From: Anaerolineae bacterium
Lineage (GTDB): Bacteria > Chloroflexota > Anaerolineae > 4572-78 > NAK82
DNA length: 12,364 nt
Direction of reading: 5' to 3'
Assembly: GCA_030598425.1 (NCBI GenBank)
Contig: JAUVPY010000026.1
Coordinates: forward strand, 1 to 12,364
Both the position numbers and the translations under genes were made by a program. How positions within the stretch are numbered: the stretch's first letter is position 1; each line of letters starts with the position of its first letter. The notes beneath the pieces are model-generated. The model ran no database searches. It was not told where the DNA came from and saw only the letters and a list, made by a program, of their open reading frames with translations. Below are positions 6,474 to 12,364 of this stretch, in pieces.

Positions 6474-8398
6474 GGCCGGTTCTGTTGCTCCTGTTCCATC
6501 TCCGCCAGCGCCTGTGCCACCTCTTTGATGGCGACCCGCTGCTTGCGATACAGATCCGACTCGCTCATGGCCAGCCGGTAGGCAATGTCACGCACCCGCA
6601 GCCCTTGGATGAATTTTAATTCCAGGATATTGTACAACAGCCACTCGGCGGTGGTCATGCGGCGTTCGCCGCCGGGGCGGAGATTGTCTATGGCCTGACC
6701 CAGAACGGCACGCAGCGTGCGGGAAGCATTGCCGCCGTGTAGATCCATTGTCTCTTGCACCACTCGCAGCCGCATGAGGGGACTATCGGACAATTGCGGT
6801 CCGCCCCAATAGTGGGCCAGGGCATCGCGCACCATCTGGGCGAAGTCCGGTGCATCAACGGGACTGTCGAAGGTCAAGGTCTCCAGGCCTGCCGATCCGG
6901 CGTAGCGAAAGGTCCCACGCAATCGCTGCACTCGTTCGATCTCCGGGATGATTCGCTTGAGGGCGTCGAATACGTCCTGCTGCAAATGCCGGTCTTCCAG
7001 CGCCAACTCGGCTTGGGCGATCAGCGCGACTGCTATCTCTCGTTCGTCTGAGGTCAAATCAGGCTGGCTGGTCCGTGCCTCCACGCCCAACAGTCCCAGG
7101 GTCGTGTCTCGTGATTTGGTACGAAGAATCGCGTACCAGACGTCGCCTTGTGGCACAAAGACCGGGGCTTGATCGTCTCCATTGGTCGAGACGTTTAGCA
7201 ACACCGAAGCCTTCACGCTCGACAGGGCTCTCTCGACCGCGGCCTGGGAGCCGCACTGGGCCTCAAGTCGGGGGCCGGAGCGGGCTGCCACGTTGGCGAT
7301 GAAGCCGTTGCGTACGCGGAATATCTCGCACAAGGCGATGAGGATGTTCTCGAGCGCCTGTTGGAGGTCAGTGGTGGTCAACAGTCGACGGTCAAGCTCC
7401 TGGATCCACTCGATCTCCACTCGATCCTTGCGGAATACAACTCGATCGATGGCCGGTTTGACCATATTGATGGCCAGTTGCGCCAGCACAATTACGGCTA
7501 CAATAGAAGTAGTCAGCACCATGTCACGGGGCAAGCCCAGAATCCGTGGCGTCTCTGGCATAGCCATGATGATAAAGATCACTATGGTCGCCATCAACGG
7601 GCCACGCAATAGAAAGTGGACCAGCCGGTGCCTGACCACCCGGTCGGGTGTCAGCACACCGAAGTAGGCTACACTGTAGGCCATCACGACAATCATCAGG
7701 GCGATGCCCACATTGCCTATGAAGAGCACTGTGAAAAACAAAGCCTGCGGCCAGAATGAGGACGACGGGGTGCCGCTGGCAACCAACAGATAGGGGAATA
7801 CGCCCAAGGCCGGTGCCGCGAATGAGACCGCCAGGTACGTCATACGCCGTCGCGACGTGGAGGTGAGACATCGCTGACGGGCTCGATAGATGTTATGGGC
7901 CCCCCAGGCTACGGCCGCGAAGAAGTAAATCGAAAAAAGCCAGAAGAGGGGACCAGCCCTAAACTGGGTGATGCCAGGGCTGTAAATGCCGTCGTGGACC
8001 AGCGACTCTGTCCAAAAAGCGAGCGCCAAAAAGAGAAAGCCGAACAGATAGCCACCGCGCACCGCCCAGCGCCGCAGGTTGGACAAGGAGTGGGTGGTGC
8101 GCAGCAATGCGTCCGAGAAATGTAGATACGCGGCTGGTGTAAACGCAATGCCGATCCACTGAACTTTTAGCCAGGTTATGGCGTCTTCCAGCGAGGTCGT
8201 CTCATACAGGGCCACGTCGCCCAGGTAAGTAATGCACAGGCAAGCGAGTAGTGCGCTAAAAGAACGAGCAACAGTGCTACGGAAATTGTGGGTGAGAATA
8301 TAAACCAGAAGCGAAAAGGCAAGGATAACAATAGCCGAGGATAACGCCCGGTTTAGTGCCAGAAGCAAATCAACGATAGTATCTGCCGAGATCTCCAT
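6470..8398 (-). CDS. Membrane protein: 7TM histidine-kinase-type sensor front, GAF-like region, HTH-like C-terminus
   Basis: The 642-residue protein has a large N-terminal membrane part of about eight to nine hydrophobic segments (roughly 11-36, 45-65, 77-93, 115-134, 150-168, 187-207, 217-247, 264-280, 294-313), resembling the N-terminal 7TM region of bacterial histidine kinases. A GAF-like domain follows at about 335-470. There is no phospho-acceptor His box and no HATPase N/G box. Instead residues about 505-575 form a helical region (DAPDFAQMVRDALAHYWGGP), and 580-630 look like a helix-turn-helix (RVRDIAYRLAMSESDLYRKQ). This suggests a membrane-bound one-component regulator or adaptor that joins sensing directly to DNA or a protein partner. 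I recall similar C-termini in Chloroflexota proteins, but have no searched evidence. The ATG at 8398 has no evident ribosome binding site. It follows the GNAT gene by 33 bases, so it is probably in the same transcript. No clear terminator follows it. Confidence 0.75.
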   Translation of the reverse strand: MEISADTIVDLLLALNRALSSAIVILAFSLLVYILTHNFRSTVARSFSALLACLCITYLGDVALYETTSLEDAITWLKVQWIGIAFTPAAYLHFSDALLRTTHSLSNLRRWAVRGGYLFGFLFLALAFWTESLVHDGIYSPGITQFRAGPLFWLFSIYFFAAVAWGAHNIYRARQRCLTSTSRRRMTYLAVSFAAPALGVFPYLLVASGTPSSSFWPQALFFTVLFIGNVGIALMIVVMAYSVAYFGVLTPDRVVRHRLVHFLLRGPLMATIVIFIIMAMPETPRILGLPRDMVLTTSIVAVIVLAQLAINMVKPAIDRVVFRKDRVEIEWIQELDRRLLTTTDLQQALENILIALCEIFRVRNGFIANVAARSGPRLEAQCGSQAAVERALSSVKASVLLNVSTNGDDQAPVFVPQGDVWYAILRTKSRDTTLGLLGVEARTSQPDLTSDEREIAVALIAQAELALEDRHLQQDVFDALKRIIPEIERVQRLRGTFRYAGSAGLETLTFDSPVDAPDFAQMVRDALAHYWGGPQLSDSPLMRLRVVQETMDLHGGNASRTLRAVLGQAIDNLRPGGERRMTTAEWLLYNILELKFIQGLRVRDIAYRLAMSESDLYRKQRVAIKEVAQALAEMEQEQQNRP

Positions 8399-8431
8399 TA
8401 GTTCAAAACGCGCCGGTCATCCACAAATTGG

Positions 8432-8962
8432 TCACAGGTTCGACGAAAAGAAGACAGCTATGTCGCCATTGCTGTAGTAGCGATCGTTGTAGCCACAAAA
8501 GGCAAATCTGTGTTTCTGTGCAAAACAAATGGCCGGAAAGTTTTTAGTCTGAGTCTCCAGCGTTAGTTTGATCAGCTCGTTGTCCAGTGCCCAGTGCCGA
8601 GCAGCCCGTAACATGGCGGTAGCAATGCCTTGGCGACGATGGTTCTGATGTACGATTAGATTCCGTATCCAGCCCACGCCGTGCCAGGCCTGGGCAGTCA
8701 TATCCAGAAAGGCGATCGGCTGGCCAGAAGCGTCGGCGGCGACCAGAAAACATTCTCCCTGCCGCCAGTTGGACAGGAGTTCGTCGGGCTCGCGGGGGTA
8801 GGCCACCTTCATTGGACGAGGTAGACGCACTGTGTCAAAGCGCACCGCGATGGAGCGCTCGTTTTCGTTGGCCTGCATCTGCCAAACGTAACTGGTCGTA
8901 TAGGAGCCATCCAGTTCATGGCATAGGTTGAGGTCAGCCAATTCGGCCAAGCGTATGATCAT
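8432..8962 (-). CDS. GNAT family N-acetyltransferase
   Basis: The 176-residue protein has the acetyl-CoA binding motif A, NLIVHQNHRRQGIATAMLRA (101-120), with the R/Q-x-x-G-x-A loop, and the motif B region LETQTKNFPAICFAQKHRFA (135-154). The LETQTKN and CFAQKHRF pattern and the tail DIAVFF resemble the streptothricin-acetyltransferase-like branch of GNATs, but the substrate cannot be told from sequence. The start at 8962 (MIIRLAELADL) matches the usual GNAT beginning; AAAGG lies 10 bases upstream. The longer frame to 9091 adds 43 residues without homologous look. It is the first gene of a probable two-gene unit with the membrane regulator at 6470-8398. No clear promoter was found in 8963-9165. 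Confidence 0.88.
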   Translation of the reverse strand: MIIRLAELADLNLCHELDGSYTTSYVWQMQANENERSIAVRFDTVRLPRPMKVAYPREPDELLSNWRQGECFLVAADASGQPIAFLDMTAQAWHGVGWIRNLIVHQNHRRQGIATAMLRAARHWALDNELIKLTLETQTKNFPAICFAQKHRFAFCGYNDRYYSNGDIAVFFSSNL

Positions 8963-9165
8963 AGGAGGTGCGCCTTTAAGTACAAACACATACTCTCTGA
9001 TTGGTAGGAGCCGGCCCGTTCCTGGCAGCGAGCCTGGCAAACGCGCTACACAGCTTCTGGGGGTGTATTCAATTCCGCAACAAGCTGGCAAGACACGACC
9101 CTGGCGACAAGGCCAAGGGTCGTTGGCGATCCGATTCTAACATTGGGAGCCCGAAATGGCAAGAA

Positions 9166-9175
9166 CCCTGCCTAT
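9166..9175. repeat. Left target-site duplication of the miniature element
   Basis: CCCTGCCTAT here is repeated exactly at 9349-9358, and the two copies directly abut the terminal inverted repeats of the 173-bp element between them. Confidence 0.85.
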
Positions 9176-9348
9176 CAGGGCGATTGCATTTGAAAAACAC
9201 ATGAAGTGCAACGCACCTTCCAGAGGACGATTTTTTCCGTGCTGCGTCACAAACATCTGATGGACGCTGGAAATGCTGCCTGGAAAACGTAAAAGGCGTG
9301 AATTCGCAGGTGCGTTGCACTTGATCCCGGCCAAATGCGTTTGCTCTG
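9176..9348. mobile_element. Non-autonomous miniature inverted-repeat transposable element (MITE)
   Basis: The 173-bp element has matching ends: the left starts CAGGGCGATTGCATTTG (9176-9192), and the right end, reverse-complemented (9348-9332), is CAGAGCAAACGCATTTG, with 13 of 17 bases equal. After 9-11 variable bases each side has an exact 15-bp subterminal inverted repeat, AAGTGCAACGCACCT (9204-9218) and AGGTGCGTTGCACTT (9308-9322). A 10-bp direct repeat (CCCTGCCTAT) abuts both ends. The inside (9219-9307) has no transposase or other credible gene, so movement would need a transposase in trans. A 9-11 bp duplication is typical of IS4-like and some related DDE transposases, but the parent family is an inference. 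It sits in the divergent gap between the GNAT and nucleoside kinase genes. Confidence 0.85.
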
Positions 9349-9358
9349 CCCTGCCTAT
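9349..9358. repeat. Right target-site duplication of the miniature element
   Basis: Second exact copy of CCCTGCCTAT, immediately after the right terminal inverted repeat and 9 bases before the -35 box of the nucleoside kinase promoter. Confidence 0.85.
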
Positions 9359-9367
9359 GTCGTCTAA

Positions 9368-9396
9368 TTGACCAGGGGAGCTTGGGTTGATATAAT
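9368..9396 (+). promoter_or_regulatory. Sigma-70-type promoter of the nucleoside kinase gene
   Basis: TTGACC (9368-9373), 17-base spacer, TATAAT (9391-9396); only one base departs from consensus. Transcription would start near 9403, about 32 bases before the ATG at 9435. Confidence 0.8.
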
Positions 9397-9434
9397 ATAA
9401 TGTCCGCAAGTCCGAGTGATTGGAGCATTTATGC

Positions 9435-11138
9435 ATGCACCCAAAACCAGCCGTTCGACCCGCTGAACCGCGTCAGACAGCTCAGGTACGCTTTGCCGAC
9501 GGCCGTATCTACGAAGCGCCGGTCGGCATTACTTTGGAAACCTATATCGAAGAGATTGATTTTGGTCTGCCTGCGCCTATCGTTGCAGCGCACATCAACG
9601 GTCAATTGCGTGAGTTAACCTATCACATCGTGACCGACTCGGAGGTGACCCCTATCACCATCGCTGACAGCGACGGCATGCGCATCTATCGACGCTCCTT
9701 GGCCTTTTTGATGGTCACGGTCGCTGAAGAGCTTTTTCCTGACGTGCAAGTGGTCATAGACTACGCCCTCAACTTTGGCGGCTTCTACTGCGAGGTGAGG
9801 GGTCGCGCACCCTTTACCCATGAGGAACTGGCCCGCATCGAGACGGGCATGCGCAAGTTGGTGGACGCCGACATCCCCATCGGCAAAAAGCGCGTCCCCC
9901 TGGAAGAAGCTCTCGCCTATTTTGAAGCCAAAGGGCACACCGGCAAAATCAAATTGCTCAAGACCCGCAAAAAGGATTACCTTACCCTCTACACGTTGGC
10001 GGGGGCCAAAGACTATTACCACGGCTATATGGTGCCATCCACCGGCTATCTCCGGGAATTCGCGCTGCGGCCCTACGGCCCGGGATTTGTGCTGCAATAC
10101 CCTCGTCGAGAACTGCCGAGTGTTATCCAGAAGCCGGTTGAATATCCCAAGTTGGTGGCCGTATTTAACGAGTACCGTGAGTGGATGGACCTCATGGGCA
10201 TTTCCAACGTGGGAGCGCTCAATGAGGCGGGCGAAGCCGGTCGTATGCGTGAGGTGATTCTGGTATCGGAGGCGCTGCACGAACAGCGCATTGCCCGCAT
10301 AGCTTCGGACATTGCCGAGCAGCACCCCCACGTGCGGCTGGTGCTCATTGCCGGGCCGTCGTCCTCGGGCAAAACGACTTTCTCAAAGCGTCTCTCGATC
10401 CAGTTGCTGGCCCATGGCAATCGGCCCGCTACCTTGGCCCTGGATGACTTCTTCGTCAGTCGCGACGACACGCCTCGGGATGAGAACGGCGAACACAATT
10501 TTGAATCCCTGTATGCGCTGGACTTGCCTCTGTTCAACGACGTGCTCCTAAGGTTGATGGATGGGGAGCAAGTAACGCTGCCCAGATTCAACTTCATCAA
10601 AGGCGTGCGCGAGACAGGGGATACGTTTCGCATCAGCCAGGATCACGTCATCATCGTGGAGGGGATCCACGGAATGAACCCAGAATTGGTGCGCGACATC
10701 CCACCCAAGCTCATCTATCGCGTATACGTTTCGGCGCTGACGCAACTCAACATTGATCAGCACAACCGGGTGCCGACAACCGACACCCGGCTGCTGCGGC
10801 GCATTGTGCGGGATGCTACCTACCGTGGTTATTCTGCCAGCGACACGATCAAGCGCTGGGAAAGCGTGCGCCGAGGAGAGAAACGCTGGATCTTCCCCTT
10901 TCAAGAGCACGCCGACGTGATGTTCAACTCGGCGCTGGTCTACGAGCTGGCCGTCCTCCAGCCCTTCGCCGAGCCTTTGCTGTTGCAGGCAAAGCCACGA
11001 ACGCCGGAACACATCGAGGCCAAGCGTCTGCTTTCCTTCCTTGAGTGGTTTGTTCCTGCTACCCCCGATCTGATCCCCGACAATTCCATCCTGCGGGAAT
11101 TCATCGGCGGCTCGATACTGCGAGACTTTTTACCATAG
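9435..11138 (+). CDS. Nucleoside (uridine-type) kinase with N-terminal TGS and ThrRS-like domains
   Basis: The 567-residue protein joins three modules. Residues about 17-78 form a TGS domain (VRFADGRIYEAPVGITLETY). Residues about 80-255 resemble the second N-terminal (SAD) domain of threonyl-tRNA synthetase (YRRSLAFLMVTVAEELFPDV, HGYMVPSTGYLREFALRPYG). Residues about 285-510 are a phosphoribulokinase/uridine-kinase-type P-loop domain with Walker A GPSSSGKTT (307-315), the LDDFF motif (336-340) and VEGIHG (408-413). The histidines that bind metal in active editing SAD domains are not at the expected place (SLAFLM instead of an S-A-H-type motif), so tRNA editing is unlikely. Proteins of this architecture are annotated as nucleoside kinases; substrate choice is unproven. 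The ATG at 9435 is favoured because GGAG lies 9 bases upstream; the TTG at 9420 would include that site. It is the only plus-strand gene here. Confidence 0.9.
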   Translation: MHPKPAVRPAEPRQTAQVRFADGRIYEAPVGITLETYIEEIDFGLPAPIVAAHINGQLRELTYHIVTDSEVTPITIADSDGMRIYRRSLAFLMVTVAEELFPDVQVVIDYALNFGGFYCEVRGRAPFTHEELARIETGMRKLVDADIPIGKKRVPLEEALAYFEAKGHTGKIKLLKTRKKDYLTLYTLAGAKDYYHGYMVPSTGYLREFALRPYGPGFVLQYPRRELPSVIQKPVEYPKLVAVFNEYREWMDLMGISNVGALNEAGEAGRMREVILVSEALHEQRIARIASDIAEQHPHVRLVLIAGPSSSGKTTFSKRLSIQLLAHGNRPATLALDDFFVSRDDTPRDENGEHNFESLYALDLPLFNDVLLRLMDGEQVTLPRFNFIKGVRETGDTFRISQDHVIIVEGIHGMNPELVRDIPPKLIYRVYVSALTQLNIDQHNRVPTTDTRLLRRIVRDATYRGYSASDTIKRWESVRRGEKRWIFPFQEHADVMFNSALVYELAVLQPFAEPLLLQAKPRTPEHIEAKRLLSFLEWFVPATPDLIPDNSILREFIGGSILRDFLP

Positions 11139-11144
11139 CTGGAT

Positions 11145-11203
11145 TGAAGTCGCTACGACGTCCCACGAGTTTTAGCCAGACTCAAATCAAAAAGGCGACT
11201 TCA
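11145..11203. repeat. 9-bp inverted repeat downstream of the nucleoside kinase gene
   Basis: TGAAGTCGC (11145-11153) and GCGACTTCA (11195-11203) are exact reverse complements with a 41-base loop. It starts 6 bases after the kinase stop codon but has no T-run, so it is at most a weak terminator or transcript-end hairpin between the convergent genes. Confidence 0.5.
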
Positions 11204-11224
11204 CACTTAACCAGAGAATTTGGT

Positions 11225-11250
11225 ATTTGCCATTTGCCATTTGATATTTT
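11225..11250. repeat. Short heptamer tandem repeat (ATTTGCC)
   Basis: ATTTGCC at 11225 and 11232, then degenerate ATTTGAT at 11239 and a further ATTTTGAT-like copy. It abuts the stop codon of the minus-strand gene at 11254. It is AT-rich compared with the surrounding DNA. Confidence 0.6.
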
Positions 11251-11253
11251 GAT

Positions 11254-12243
11254 CTAGGCCAGGGACTTTTCAGCCTGGGTAAACTCCCGCCAAGATAGAC
11301 TCTCGCGCGTCATATACCACAGGCCGAGGAGCGTGATGGGGAGCCAGAGCGCGAGGTGCAGGACCAGCGTGTAGCTGGCGGCGACCGCGCGGTCCACACC
11401 GAAGAGGGTCAGGATCTCGATGCCGGGCGCATCAAAGGTGCCCACGTAACCTGGCGATGAGGGGATGGTGGTCGCCAGGTTCACGATGCCGTTCATCAGC
11501 ATCAAAACCCAGAAGGGGACGGTGAAATCGAAGGCGTGCATAACAAACCAGTATTTGACCGTTTCGGCCAGCCAGATGACGACGGAGGTGAGGAAGAGCA
11601 TCAGCACAGCGCGCCCGCTGCGTAGGGAGCGAAGACCAACCATAAAACGATCGGCAAAGCCGCGCACCGGTGGGCGGAAACGAGCTGGCACGACATGGTC
11701 GATGACCCATCCGTAAACCACCTCGGCCCACTCAACCTTTATTGCCAGCGTCATAAACACCGCCAGCGCGCCGAAGAATAAAAGCGAGGCGGCGATGACC
11801 ATTCCCTGTAGCCACCTTGGCATAGGCGTGAAGGGCAGCCCGATGAAGACAAACATCAGCATCACCAAGCCATCGAACACGCGCTCGACGATGATGGTCG
11901 CCAAGGACGTGCTGATGCTGATCCCTTCGCGCTGGCGCAGCAAGTAAGCGCGGATTAGCTCCCCGGCCCGCACCGGGAAGATGTTGTTCCCCATATAGCC
12001 AATGACCACCACTGGAAAGAGCCGGCGCACGGGGATCTTCTTCACAGGACGCAGCAGGTAATCCCAGCGCCAGGTACGTGCCCATACACCGAAGAAATAG
12101 ATCGCTACACCAGGTACGATCCAGATATATTGGGCCGTGCGCATAGCGTCCCACACTTCACTCAAATGCAGGTTGCGCAGGGCGATGAGAAGGAATAGGG
12201 CGCTGATACCAGCGCCCAGCCAGAATTGCCAACGTTTAAACAC
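11254..12243 (-). CDS. Flippase-like / UPF0104 (lysylphosphatidylglycerol synthase TM region) membrane protein
   Basis: The 329-residue integral membrane protein has about eight hydrophobic segments and the three signatures of this family: GNNIFPVRAGELIRA (85-99), ERVFDGL (120-126) and PSSPGYVGTFDAPG (271-284). Family members include YbhN-like and AglD-like proteins and the membrane half of MprF, and are thought to handle or flip lipids or lipid-linked sugars. It has no soluble synthase domain, so lysyl transfer is unlikely, and the substrate is unknown. The start is GTG at 12243, with AAGGA seven bases upstream. The gene is convergent with the nucleoside kinase gene and seems to be transcribed alone. 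No obvious terminator follows it. Confidence 0.9.
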   Translation of the reverse strand: MFKRWQFWLGAGISALFLLIALRNLHLSEVWDAMRTAQYIWIVPGVAIYFFGVWARTWRWDYLLRPVKKIPVRRLFPVVVIGYMGNNIFPVRAGELIRAYLLRQREGISISTSLATIIVERVFDGLVMLMFVFIGLPFTPMPRWLQGMVIAASLLFFGALAVFMTLAIKVEWAEVVYGWVIDHVVPARFRPPVRGFADRFMVGLRSLRSGRAVLMLFLTSVVIWLAETVKYWFVMHAFDFTVPFWVLMLMNGIVNLATTIPSSPGYVGTFDAPGIEILTLFGVDRAVAASYTLVLHLALWLPITLLGLWYMTRESLSWREFTQAEKSLA

Positions 12244-12290
12244 AGGATCATCCTTGCTATTATAGGGATGGATTGAACGAGATCGGTATG

Positions 12291-12318
12291 ATTATATGCG
12301 CGGATAAGGGGTTTGCAA
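12291..12318 (-). promoter_or_regulatory. Promoter of the flippase-like gene
   Basis: TTGCAA (12318-12313), 16-base spacer, TATAAT (12296-12291) on the minus strand, about 48 bases before the GTG start. Further perfect TATAAT boxes lie at 12259-12264 (too close to the start to be likely) and 12333-12338 (with a poor -35, CTGACT). Beyond these, 12244-12364 contains no gene. Confidence 0.55.
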
Positions 12319-12364
12319 ATCAGGCCACTATCATTATACTATACGATTTCGTACAGTCAGTATG

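Noticed and set aside
8963..9165. Promoter for the GNAT gene
   Set aside because: Several weak hexamers exist (for example TTGCCA) but none pairs with an acceptable -10 at proper spacing.
9137..9436. Open frames across the MITE region
   Set aside because: They run through the terminal repeats and target duplications and resemble no transposase.
9615..10331. Minus-strand open frame of 238 codons inside the nucleoside kinase gene
   Set aside because: Antisense shadow of a well-supported gene; no motif or start signal.

Overview
The window looks like a chromosomal piece of a moderately GC-rich bacterium, most likely from the phylum Chloroflexota (Anaerolineae-like). This is inferred from protein style: a three-repeat ribosomal protein S1, a TGS/ThrRS-like/uridine-kinase fusion, a membrane regulator with a histidine-kinase-type 7TM front end but an HTH-like tail, and intergenic DNA full of short tandem words folded into hairpins. 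No rRNA, tRNA, CRISPR array, phage gene or intact transposase gene was seen.

Layout, left to right. Bases 1-991 (minus) hold the 3' part of a Ser/Thr protein kinase gene with a TolB-like domain. It runs off the left edge and its 5' half is missing; the break lies against a run of CGCTAYGA octamers. Next come ruvC (1044-1532) and yebC (1650-2393), both minus, in the widespread yebC-ruvC order, separated by a large hairpin built from heptamer repeats. ftsK/spoIIIE (2579-4864, minus) ends in a clear intrinsic terminator. Between ftsK and the next gene are two inverted-repeat structures and a terminator. The S1 gene (5145-6203, minus) has a perfect-consensus sigma-70-type promoter about 235 bases upstream, giving a long leader with a hairpin just before the start codon.

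A 642-residue membrane protein (6470-8398, minus) and a GNAT acetyltransferase (8432-8962, minus) form a probable two-gene unit. The divergent intergenic region 8963-9434 contains a textbook non-autonomous transposable element: 173 bp, terminal inverted repeats, a perfect 15-bp subterminal inverted repeat and a 10-bp target duplication. It ends 9 bp upstream of the promoter of a plus-strand nucleoside kinase gene (9435-11138). Convergent to that gene is a flippase-like/UPF0104 membrane protein (11254-12243, minus), with a promoter-rich stretch upstream.

Functionally most of the window is housekeeping: Holliday junction resolution, chromosome translocation at division, and translation. The less ordinary parts are the membrane-anchored HTH-like regulator paired with an acetyltransferase, the miniature element, the S1 leader, and the broken kinase at the place where ruvA/ruvB often follow ruvC. 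I did not find a clearly new multi-gene system; the best candidate for new biology is the membrane protein at 6470-8398.
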